From Larkinella sp049445795 (GTDB lineage: Bacteria > Bacteroidota > Bacteroidia > Cytophagales > Spirosomataceae), in contig NZ_JBMSDT010000009.1 in the NCBI RefSeq assembly GCF_049445795.1, forward strand, positions 124,001 to 188,000: a DNA stretch of 64,000 nt. The letters are read 5' to 3'. The translations under genes and the position numbers were made by a program. How positions within the stretch are numbered: the first letter of the stretch is position 1; each line of letters begins with the position of its first letter. The notes below the pieces were generated by a model. That model saw nothing but the letters and a program-made list of their open reading frames with translations. It made no database searches and was not told the origin of the DNA. Shown in pieces: positions 56,882 through 63,879 of the stretch.

Positions 56882-57823
56882 ATGAAAGCCATTATTTTAA
56901 ACGGTTTTGGCGGTGTCGACCAACTCACATACACCGAGCTTCCCACGCCAGCCATTCAGGACCATGAGGTATTGATTCGGGTGAAAGCCATCAGTCTCAA
57001 TCCGGTGGATGTAAAAACCCGGTCGGGCAAAGGGGTAGCCGGTCGGCTGAAAGACGTTCAACCGATTATTTTAGGCTGGGATGTTTCCGGCATTGTAACG
57101 GAAGTCGGTCTCGCGGTAACCGCATTTAAACCCGGTGACGAGGTCTTCGGCATGGTCAATTTTCCCGGCCACGGCCAGGCCTACGCCGAGTACGTGGCCG
57201 CTCCGGCTTCGCACCTGACCCTGAAACCGGCCCATATCTCGCACGAAGCAGTCGCAGCCACCACGCTGGCCGCCCTGACGGCCTGGCAAGCCCTGAAACC
57301 GCATTTGGAGCTGATTTCCGGCCAAAAAGTGCTGATTCATGCCGCTGCGGGCGGGGTGGGTCACTTTGCCGTGCAGTTGGCTCATTATTGGGGGCATTAC
57401 GTGATCGGAACAGCTTCGGCCCAAAACCGGGAATTTGTGCTGGAATTGGGGGCCGACGAACACCTTGATTACAAAGCCCAGTCTTTGCCCGAAGCGGTTT
57501 CTGACGTTGATCTGGTACTGGATTCGCTGGGTGGCGAAAACATCGACCTCTCCCTGCCAGTCATCAAACCGGGCGGAATCATCATCAGCATTCCCAGCGG
57601 TAAAAACGATCAGGTGACCGAGAAAGCTGCAGCGAAAGGCGTCAATGGCTATCCGTTTATGGTGCAATCCAACGGCGACGACATGAAAGCACTCGCCGAT
57701 TTGCTGGACAAAGGGGTGCTCGTACCCCGGATTTTCAAAACCTTCCCGTTCGAGCAGATGGCCGACGCCCACTTGCAGGTTGAAACCGGGAAAACCGCCG
57801 GGAAAGTAATTGTAACGCTTTGA
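56882..57823 (+). CDS. NADP-dependent zinc-free alcohol dehydrogenase / quinone oxidoreductase
   Basis: A 313-residue medium-chain dehydrogenase of the quinone oxidoreductase branch: GFGGVDQLTYTELPTPAI, EVLIRVKAISLNPVDVKTRSG, the cofactor motif IHAAAGGVGHFAVQLAHYWG (AAGGVG) and LVLDSLGGENI. The structural and catalytic zinc ligands of ADHs are absent, as usual in this branch. It reduces quinones or enones with NADPH. It is divergent from an AraC regulator, with a shared regulatory gap of 90 bp. Confidence 0.93.
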   Translation: MKAIILNGFGGVDQLTYTELPTPAIQDHEVLIRVKAISLNPVDVKTRSGKGVAGRLKDVQPIILGWDVSGIVTEVGLAVTAFKPGDEVFGMVNFPGHGQAYAEYVAAPASHLTLKPAHISHEAVAATTLAALTAWQALKPHLELISGQKVLIHAAAGGVGHFAVQLAHYWGHYVIGTASAQNREFVLELGADEHLDYKAQSLPEAVSDVDLVLDSLGGENIDLSLPVIKPGGIIISIPSGKNDQVTEKAAAKGVNGYPFMVQSNGDDMKALADLLDKGVLVPRIFKTFPFEQMADAHLQVETGKTAGKVIVTL

Positions 57824-57907
57824 AGCAAGCCCCTGAATTAAAAACCGTTCAAACTTTTCGCCCCATGGCGGGTTCAAATTGGATGACAGTCATCTAAACT
57901 CCCAAAC

Positions 57908-57946
57908 CGGATCACAGATTTCGACCGGCTCCGAATCCGTGATCCG
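57908..57946. terminator. hairpin between the oxidoreductase and the PPC gene
   Basis: CGGATCAC...GATT...CG pairs with CG...AATC...GTGATCCG: about 14 bp with one mismatch and one bulge around a 9-nt loop. No T tract. It could be a 3' stabiliser, or a 5' structure before the ATG at 57962. Confidence 0.5.
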
Positions 57947-57961
57947 TTCAATTCCAACGGC

Positions 57962-58477
57962 ATGAAACGTTTTCAGCAAATTTTCTTCTTCTTCCTGCTG
58001 GCCTTTTTGGCGGGCAAGGGGTTGGCCCAAAACGGCCCCAGGCCTGCCTCCGCACGCTACACCAAAGTTCCGGTCGGCTACCTGATGGTGTTGCGGCAGG
58101 GCGATGATGTGTTTGCGCAGCTGGAATCGTTTGCGAAATCGGAAAAAATACCGTCGGCCAATTTTACCGGCATGGGCTTTGTCAACGCCAAATTTGGGTA
58201 CTTCAATCAGAAGACGAAGCAGTACGATCCCAAAGAGTTTCAGGATGTCGAACTGTCCAGCATGCAGGGTTCCATTGCCTGGCAGGATCAGAAACCGTCG
58301 CTGCATGTACACGGGGTGGTAACGGACAAACGCTTTCAGGCTTACGGCGGACACATGCTGGCCGCTACGGTCGGGACTGGTTCGGTCGAGATTCTAATTA
58401 CGGTTCACGACAAACCGTTGCAACGGATGATGGAGCAGCCCCTGGGTGCCAACGTGCTGAATTTGGGTTCTAACTAA
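57962..58477 (+). CDS. exported PPC/PCC (DUF296) domain protein
   Basis: A 171-residue protein with a signal peptide (QIFFFFLLAFLAGKGLAQ) followed by a PPC domain: YLMVLRQGDDVFAQLESFAK, IPSANFTGMGFVNAKFGYF, SLHVHGVVTDKRFQAYGGH and VGTGSVEILITVHDKPLQR. PPC domains are trimeric; in plants they occur in DNA-binding AT-hook proteins, but bacterial ones with the HxHG...GGH histidines are thought to bind metal. With a signal peptide this copy should act in the periplasm, so not on DNA. Function unknown. Confidence 0.88.
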   Translation: MKRFQQIFFFFLLAFLAGKGLAQNGPRPASARYTKVPVGYLMVLRQGDDVFAQLESFAKSEKIPSANFTGMGFVNAKFGYFNQKTKQYDPKEFQDVELSSMQGSIAWQDQKPSLHVHGVVTDKRFQAYGGHMLAATVGTGSVEILITVHDKPLQRMMEQPLGANVLNLGSN

Positions 58478-58533
58478 TAAATTCCGCGCCCAAAACCGGT
58501 AATAGACCCCGCTGACGGACGCCCCCTTCGGGG

Positions 58534-59121
58534 TTAAAACTTCCATCCGACGGTCAGGCTGGGCGACAAAAAGAATGGCCGCAGCCGGTAGCTGGTTTCG
58601 CCGATGGGCTGTTCATCGGCCCGGAAAACCGTCAACACGCTGGCCACTTTGGGCATCAGGTACAAGCCGTCCCGCTGCCACGGATGCCAGGTATACCCCA
58701 CGGCGGGTGCGAGAAACCCGTTGACGTGGCTAAACGTTTCCGAACCGAATGCGACCCGGAATTCCTCCGCGCCCACACCAACCTCCCCAAAAAACCCCTC
58801 TTTGTGCCGCGCCCAATGGTAGCGGGTTTGTAGGCTGACAATCCAAGATAAACGCATATCAAGGTCCTCATACTGACTACTTGTAAAGATCAATTCTTTC
58901 GCGAACCCGTTGATAGCATGTCCGGCAACAAGCATGCCCACACTGAACCGTGTATTTGGGGGATGGTAAAAAACGGCCAGATCATAGCCGCCCTGCAGAT
59001 ACGTACTGATGCGGGCTTCCAGGGCCAGGGACGGTTTGGGCCGCGCAGCCTCCTGCGCGTCGGCCCAAAAATTCAGAAGCAGCAGGAAAGCCGTGAATAA
59101 AATGGATTTTTTCGTAACCAT
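58534..59121 (-). CDS. small outer-membrane beta-barrel-like protein
   Basis: A 195-residue protein with signal peptide (to about residue 22, WADAQ) and alternating amphipathic strands ending in TVGWKF, a terminal aromatic residue as in outer-membrane barrels (LEARISTYLQGGYDLAVFY, RFSVGMLVAGHAINGF, GFFGEVGVGAEEFRVAF, SYRLRPFFLSPSLTVGWKF). Its length suits an 8-strand barrel. No family name can be given. It lies 85 bp downstream of the Crp/Fnr gene on the same strand. Confidence 0.7.
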   Translation of the reverse strand: MVTKKSILFTAFLLLLNFWADAQEAARPKPSLALEARISTYLQGGYDLAVFYHPPNTRFSVGMLVAGHAINGFAKELIFTSSQYEDLDMRLSWIVSLQTRYHWARHKEGFFGEVGVGAEEFRVAFGSETFSHVNGFLAPAVGYTWHPWQRDGLYLMPKVASVLTVFRADEQPIGETSYRLRPFFLSPSLTVGWKF

Positions 59122-59206
59122 GAGGGTGTTGTTTTAAACTCGGCAAAACAAACCACCCCTCCGGGTTTTCCCAATCACATTTGTTAAGAAATGAATCCGT
59201 TCGTGT

Positions 59207-59782
59207 TTACCGTTTCGCTTTTCGCAGGCGACTCAGACTTTGCGGCTCGATGCCCATATAGGAGGCTAAATCGTATTGGGGCATTTTCTGAAAATAATCC
59301 GGATTGGTTCGCAGGATTTCCTCGTAATAAGCCCTTGCGTCCAGGCTGATTAGGTCCCGGATGCGTTGCTGGCACTTCTCCAGGGTCTCAAAAATGAAGC
59401 GGTGATAAAATTGTTCAAGGATCGGAAAACGCACCAGAACCGCGTCGAAATCCGGTTTTGAAAGTGCGTAGACCTGGGTTGGCTCCGTTGCTTTCAGAAA
59501 CTCCGCCGTGGCGGTCTGGTTCACAAAACCCGACAGAATGGTAATAAACTCGTTTTCTTTCGCCAGATGCCGCGTGACCGACCGGTCGTTCAGGCAATTT
59601 CCCAGAATTACGCTCCCTTTTTCGATGAAAAACAGGCTGGTAACGAGTTGCTCCGGCCGAACCAGAAAATCGTTTTTAGCGTATTCGCGTCGTTTGAATC
59701 GGGCGCAAACAGCCGCGCAATCCGTGTCAGAAAGCCCCAGTTCACCCATGATTTGCCGTACTTTCTCCATCAATACCCGCAT
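59207..59782 (-). CDS. Crp/Fnr-family transcriptional regulator
   Basis: A 191-residue regulator with an N-terminal cNMP-type beta-roll (residues about 25-115; FLVRPEQLVTSLFFIEKGSV, TRHLAKENEFITILSGFVNQ) and a C-terminal short HTH (about 150-191) with the Bacteroidota pattern RAYYEEILRTNPDYFQKMPQYDLASYMGIEPQSLSR (parts). No Cys cluster for an Fe-S centre is visible, so it is not an oxygen sensor of the FNR type. A perfect Crp/Fnr-type palindrome lies at 61687-61700 before the sulfur operon; that this protein binds there is inference. The alternative ATG at 59770 is equally possible. Confidence 0.9.
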   Translation of the reverse strand: MRVLMEKVRQIMGELGLSDTDCAAVCARFKRREYAKNDFLVRPEQLVTSLFFIEKGSVILGNCLNDRSVTRHLAKENEFITILSGFVNQTATAEFLKATEPTQVYALSKPDFDAVLVRFPILEQFYHRFIFETLEKCQQRIRDLISLDARAYYEEILRTNPDYFQKMPQYDLASYMGIEPQSLSRLRKAKR

Positions 59783-59933
59783 CGTTTAAGAACCGCTGAC
59801 GAATCTACGGATTTATCCGGAAACCGTCCAGGCCAGCCGCAACCAGGCTCAACTTTTATGCGGAGAAATCTGTTCTGGCAGTGTGCCCCGGCACCTTACA
59901 ACACCGCAACAGCGTCTTCAAAACGAGAATAGC

Positions 59934-60989
59934 ATGGAATTAGGCATCAGTAGCTTTGGCGAAGTACAACCCGACGGCGTAGCAGGGAAAGCCCTCAACG
60001 CCCACCAGCGCATGCAGGAACTGCTGGAAGAAATCAAACTGGCCGACGAGGTCGGGCTCGACGTGTACGCTTTGGGCGAACACCACCGCCCCGATTTCAT
60101 GGTATCGGCCCCCGAAGTGATTCTGGCGGCAGCGGCTGCCCAAACCAACCGTATCCGGCTTTCCAGTTCCGTCACCGTCCTGAGTTCGGCCGACCCGGTA
60201 CGGGTGTACCAGAACTTTGCGTCGCTCGATCTGATTTCCAGCGGCCGGGCCGAAATCATGGCCGGGCGCGGTTCGTTCATCGAGTCGTTCCCGTTGTTCG
60301 GGTATAATCTGAGGGATTACGACGAGTTGTTCACCGAAAAGCTGGAGTTGCTGATCGCGATTAACGAGAACGAGATCGTCGACTGGACGGGTAAGTTCCG
60401 GCCCGCCATCGACCACCTGGGCGTTTACCCCCGCGCTTACCAGGAAAAACTCCCCATCTGGCTGGCGGTCGGCGGCACCCCGGCGTCGGCCGTTCGGGCC
60501 GGTACGATGAACCTGCCGATGACAGTCGCCCTGCTGGGCGGTTCTCCCGACCGGTTTGTACCATTCGTCAATCTCTTCCGGCAATCGGCGCAAAAAGCGG
60601 GGCATGATGTGGCCAAACTCCCGCTGGGCATCAACTCCCATTTTTACCTCGCCGACGATTCGCAACAGGCGTCCAATGAACTGTTTCCGCCCTACGAAGT
60701 GATGATGAACCGGATCGGACGCGAACGGGGCTGGTCGCCCCTGGGACGCGATCAGTTCGAATACATGCGCCAGTACGGTCCGCTGATGGTGGGCAGTCCG
60801 GCGCAAATCGTCGATAAGATTCTGAAATTCCACGAGTTGTTTAACAACACCCGGTATCTGGCGCAGGTGATCGGCGGAGCGCAACTGCCGCACAAAAAGA
60901 TCCTGCGTTCCATCGAGTTGTTCGGCACCAAGGTGGCACCCGAAGTGCGAAAGGCACTGAAAACGGCCAAGGAAGCTGCCGTTTCGTAA
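59934..60989 (+). CDS. LLM-class flavin-dependent oxidoreductase
   Basis: A 351-residue bacterial luciferase-like TIM-barrel: GISSFGEVQPDG at the start, EEIKLADEVGLDVYALGEHHRPDF, NRIRLSSSVTVLSSADPVRVYQ, GRAEIMAGRGSF and YAPRAYQEKLPIW-type segments (YPRAYQEKLPIWLAVGG). These enzymes use reduced FMN from a partner reductase to oxidise small substrates; substrate unknown. The ATG at 59934 fits the first strand; an upstream one at 59883 adds 17 polar residues. A 15-bp hairpin follows its stop by 9 bp. Confidence 0.92.
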   Translation: MELGISSFGEVQPDGVAGKALNAHQRMQELLEEIKLADEVGLDVYALGEHHRPDFMVSAPEVILAAAAAQTNRIRLSSSVTVLSSADPVRVYQNFASLDLISSGRAEIMAGRGSFIESFPLFGYNLRDYDELFTEKLELLIAINENEIVDWTGKFRPAIDHLGVYPRAYQEKLPIWLAVGGTPASAVRAGTMNLPMTVALLGGSPDRFVPFVNLFRQSAQKAGHDVAKLPLGINSHFYLADDSQQASNELFPPYEVMMNRIGRERGWSPLGRDQFEYMRQYGPLMVGSPAQIVDKILKFHELFNNTRYLAQVIGGAQLPHKKILRSIELFGTKVAPEVRKALKTAKEAAVS

Positions 60990-60998
60990 GCGGTATGC

Positions 60999-61033
60999 GG
61001 AAGAGACGAATTTTACCTAAATTCGTCTCTTCC
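60999..61033. terminator. 15-bp perfect hairpin after the LLM gene
   Basis: GGAAGAGACGAATTT (60999-61013), loop TACCT, and the exact inverse (61019-61033). It lies across the N-terminal codons of the longest frame of the next gene, which argues that this gene starts later. Confidence 0.7.
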
Positions 61034-61054
61034 AAACTCTTTACCCTTCCTCCT

Positions 61055-61636
61055 GTGTCGTACCTTAGCTATCCGGAAATCGGGGACTATAAGCTGCCCG
61101 GCAAGACGGTTCTCGTCATCAGTTGCATTGACCTGCGGTTGACCGACAATCTCCTGCATTTTCTGCATTTCGATAACCTGCATAACCGCTACGATCATTT
61201 CGCGCTGGCAGGAACCTCTCTGTGTACGCATGCGGCCAACGAGCACAGGCATCTTTTCAAGCCTCCGGTGCTTAGAGATTACAATGCTTTTACGCATTGG
61301 AAAAGAAGCCTCGACGAGCACCTGGCGATTGCCATCAACCTCCACGACATCCGGGATGTCTACATCATTGAGCACCAGGACTGCGGTGCCTATAAAGAGT
61401 TTTTGCAGGCAGGAAAATTCGAAAGTTACGATCAGGAGTTCGAGGCTCATAGTGCATTCGCGCTGGCGCTTTCGAAAGAAATTCACGAGCAGGAGTACAC
61501 CCGGCTCAAGCCCGATGGCCAGAAGGAAACGTACCACCTGAATGTCCATTGCTTTTTCATCGACTTGCGGGGCAATGTCAGTCTGATTGATTCAACTACC
61601 ACCAAACCTAAACTGCCTGAATCTCCACACATGTAA
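61055..61636 (+). CDS. beta-carbonic-anhydrase-like protein
   Basis: A 193-residue protein if the GTG at 61055 is used (213 from an ATG at 60995, which would lie in front of the hairpin). It has the zinc site of beta-carbonic anhydrases: C-x-D-x-R in ISCIDLRL (Cys24, Asp26, Arg28 from the GTG) and H-x-x-C in IIEHQDCGAY (His107, Cys110). Such proteins hydrate CO2, but several relatives of similar build act on COS or CS2 or are inactive. The rest diverges strongly from typical CA. The sulfur operon starts 136 bp downstream on the same strand, so a sulfur-compound substrate is worth considering. Confidence 0.75.
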   Translation: MSYLSYPEIGDYKLPGKTVLVISCIDLRLTDNLLHFLHFDNLHNRYDHFALAGTSLCTHAANEHRHLFKPPVLRDYNAFTHWKRSLDEHLAIAINLHDIRDVYIIEHQDCGAYKEFLQAGKFESYDQEFEAHSAFALALSKEIHEQEYTRLKPDGQKETYHLNVHCFFIDLRGNVSLIDSTTTKPKLPESPHM

Positions 61637-61686
61637 CGCTCTGCACCTTTAATCATACGGAACATTCGGTATAAAAAACGGTAAAC

Positions 61687-61700
61687 GTGATAAAAATCAC
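61687..61700 (+). promoter_or_regulatory. Crp/Fnr-type palindrome before the sulfur operon
   Basis: GTGATAAAAATCAC is a perfect 5-4-5 inverted repeat of the TGAT-N4-ATCA kind bound by Crp/Fnr-family proteins. It lies 73 bp before the ATG at 61773. A TTTG at 61711-61714 and a weak TAGAATA at 61734-61740 could be the promoter. Confidence 0.6.
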
Positions 61701-61772
61701 TGACAACCGGTTTGCTGCATACGACCTTTGGCGTAGAATACCACCTGGTTTTACCATCAACTCGTCAATCGT

Positions 61773-63194
61773 ATGCAACTCGAACAAATTTATACCGGCT
61801 GCCTGGCACAAGGAGCTTACTACATTGAAAGCAACGGAGAAGCGGTAGTGATTGATCCGCTCCGCGAGGTCGAACCGTACCTCAAGCGGGCTGCGAAAGA
61901 CGGCGCCCGCATCAAGTATGTGCTGGAGACGCATTTTCACGCCGATTTTGTATCCGGACACCTCGATCTGGCTGAAAAAACCGGCGCAACGATTGTCTAC
62001 GGCCCGACGGCCCAGCCCGGTTTTCAGGCCCACATTGCTCAGGATGGTGAGGTGTTGCACGTCGGCGACATCAGCCTTACGGTTTTGCACACGCCCGGAC
62101 ACACGCTGGAAAGTACCTGCTTTCTGCTCAAAAATGAAGTGGGTGAAGACGTTGGGCTTTTCACCGGCGACACCCTGTTCATCGGGGATGTGGGTCGCCC
62201 GGATTTGGCACAGAAAGTCGTACCCGATCTGACGCAGGATAAGCTGGCTCGACTGTTGTATGACTCGCTGCGGACCAAAATCATGCCGCTGGCCGATGAC
62301 ATCATCGTTTACCCGGCCCACGGTTCCGGAAGTGCCTGCGGGAAGAACATGAGCCGGGAAACCACCGACACCCTGGGCAATCAGAAAAAATTCAACTACG
62401 CCCTGCGGCCCGGTCTGACCGAGGACGCGTTTGTCAAAGAAGTCCTCGACGGACTGACACCGCCCCCGGCGTATTTCCCCGAAAACGTCCGGATGAACAT
62501 CCGGGGTTACGACAGCATCGATACGGTTTTGGAACGCGGCCGACATGCCCTCGAACCCGGTGCTTTTGAAGCGGCCGCCAACGAAACCGATGCCCTGGTG
62601 CTCGATACGCGCGATGCCCAGTCTTTTGCCAGAGGCTTTGTTCCGAATTCGGTCAATATTGGCATCGACGGCAGTTTTGCGCCCTGGGTTGGTACGCTTA
62701 TTCCGGACAGTCGGCAGGCGATTCTGTTGATCACCGACGAGGGACGGGAAGACGAAGTGGTGACGCGACTGGCCCGAGTGGGCTACGACCACACCATCGG
62801 TTACCTGAAGGGCGGTTTCACCGCCTGGCAGCAAGCCGGAAAACCGATCGATACAATCGAATCCATTCCCGCTCAAGAACTTGCCAGCAGGCTCAGCCAT
62901 GATCCCTCAGCGGTTGTTTTGGATGTGCGCAAAGCCAGTGAACACGGGTCGGAACACCTCATCGGTTCTGAGAATATTCCGCTCGATTACCTCAACGACC
63001 ACCTGGCCGAACTGGATCGCAGCAAAACGTACTTCGTGCATTGCGCCGGGGGCTACCGCTCGATGATTTTTATTTCGATTCTGCGCGCCCGTGGCTATCG
63101 AAACCTGATCGACGTTAAGGGCGGTTTTAAGGCCATCAAGGAAGCAGGTCAGTTGCCGGTCAGTGCTTATGTTTGTCCGAGTACAATGTTGTAG
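61773..63194 (+). CDS. MBL-fold hydrolase fused to two rhodanese domains (persulfide dioxygenase-like)
   Basis: The 473-residue product has a metallo-beta-lactamase domain (1 to about 245) of the ETHE1 type: THFHADFVSGH with His54, His56, Asp58; HTPGHTLEST; FTGDTLFIGDVGRPDL; YPAHGSGSACG. ETHE1-type enzymes oxidise glutathione persulfide to sulfite using one iron. Rhodanese 1 (about 255-365) lacks the catalytic Cys (LLITDEGRE instead), so it is probably structural. Rhodanese 2 (about 375-462) has Cys424 in VHCAGGYRS and can carry sulfane sulfur. Together they would detoxify sulfide as persulfide. First gene of a sulfur operon. Confidence 0.92.
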   Translation: MQLEQIYTGCLAQGAYYIESNGEAVVIDPLREVEPYLKRAAKDGARIKYVLETHFHADFVSGHLDLAEKTGATIVYGPTAQPGFQAHIAQDGEVLHVGDISLTVLHTPGHTLESTCFLLKNEVGEDVGLFTGDTLFIGDVGRPDLAQKVVPDLTQDKLARLLYDSLRTKIMPLADDIIVYPAHGSGSACGKNMSRETTDTLGNQKKFNYALRPGLTEDAFVKEVLDGLTPPPAYFPENVRMNIRGYDSIDTVLERGRHALEPGAFEAAANETDALVLDTRDAQSFARGFVPNSVNIGIDGSFAPWVGTLIPDSRQAILLITDEGREDEVVTRLARVGYDHTIGYLKGGFTAWQQAGKPIDTIESIPAQELASRLSHDPSAVVLDVRKASEHGSEHLIGSENIPLDYLNDHLAELDRSKTYFVHCAGGYRSMIFISILRARGYRNLIDVKGGFKAIKEAGQLPVSAYVCPSTML

Positions 63195-63237
63195 AACTGG
63201 ATACTGGATGCTTGATACTAGATCCAGTATCCAGTTC
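63194..63237. repeat. hairpin with TACTGGA-type heptamers at the stop codon
   Basis: A 16-bp perfect stem (GAACTGGATACTGGAT / ATCCAGTATCCAGTTC) with a 12-nt loop; its first base is the last base of the stop codon. The left arm runs as 7-nt units close to TACTGGA. It separates the MBL-rhodanese gene from the next rhodanese. Confidence 0.85.
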
Positions 63238-63290
63238 ATCCAGCATCTTTTGTCCTGATTCAACTCTCAGCACCAAAACATTACGAATCA

Positions 63291-63608
63291 ATGAGCATTT
63301 TTTCTTCCCTGTTTGGGGGCAAAACAACCGATTTCAAGAGCCTGGTGGCTCAGGGGGCACTGATTATCGATGTTCGGTCTCCGCAGGAATTCGCGGGCGG
63401 ACACATTCCCAACAGCATCAATATGCCGCTGGATCGGCTTCCCGCCAAGGTCAATGAATTGAAAAGCAAAGGCCTGCCTATCATTACTTGTTGCCGCAGC
63501 GGAGCCCGAAGTGGCCTGGCCAAAGGAATTCTGCAATCCGCCGGAATGGAAGTCCACAACGGCGGTTCGTGGAATGGCTTACAGGAAAAAATCGGAACCA
63601 GAACCTAA
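63291..63608 (+). CDS. rhodanese-like sulfurtransferase
   Basis: A 105-residue single rhodanese domain: LIIDVRSPQEFAGGHIPNSINMPLDRL and the active loop CCRSGARSG with catalytic Cys68 (C-x-x-G-x-R). It is a cytosolic sulfur carrier, probably passing sulfane sulfur between the MBL-rhodanese and a thiol acceptor. The next gene (YgaP-like) starts 28 bp after its stop. The role in persulfide handling is inferred from the operon. Confidence 0.92.
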   Translation: MSIFSSLFGGKTTDFKSLVAQGALIIDVRSPQEFAGGHIPNSINMPLDRLPAKVNELKSKGLPIITCCRSGARSGLAKGILQSAGMEVHNGGSWNGLQEKIGTRT

Positions 63609-63636
63609 ATCCGCCGTTATTTGTCTTTTGGGTATC

Positions 63637-63873
63637 ATGACAAAGCTGCTGTTAACAAATTGGCACTGGATGCGCTGGCTTCGCCTGGGCATCGGCCTGT
63701 ACCTGGTGTTTGAAACTGTCCGAACACCCAACTGGCCGCTGGGGCTGCTGGCGGCTTTCTTTGTGGTTCAGGCGCTGACCAATACCGGCTGCGGAACACG
63801 GGCTTGCAGTCTGCCGAAAACCGGCAACAAAAACCGCCCTGAACCGGTTGATCATGAAGCGATAAAACCTTGA
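63637..63873 (+). CDS. YgaP/DUF2892-like small membrane protein
   Basis: A 78-residue protein with a membrane hairpin (WMRWLRLGIGLYLVFETV and WPLGLLAAFFVVQALT) and a Cys pair after it (GCGTRACSLP), as in the membrane part of YgaP and DUF2892 proteins that accompany rhodaneses. In E. coli YgaP the rhodanese is fused to such a hairpin; here they are separate genes. It may anchor or receive sulfur at the membrane. The ATG at 63637 is used. Thioredoxin follows after 6 bp. Confidence 0.7.
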   Translation: MTKLLLTNWHWMRWLRLGIGLYLVFETVRTPNWPLGLLAAFFVVQALTNTGCGTRACSLPKTGNKNRPEPVDHEAIKP

Positions 63874-63879
63874 TTTACA

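Noticed and set aside
58490..58533. CCCCG/CGGGG pair before the small outer-membrane gene stop
   Set aside because: A 5-bp stem without a T tract; may be chance in a GC-rich spot.
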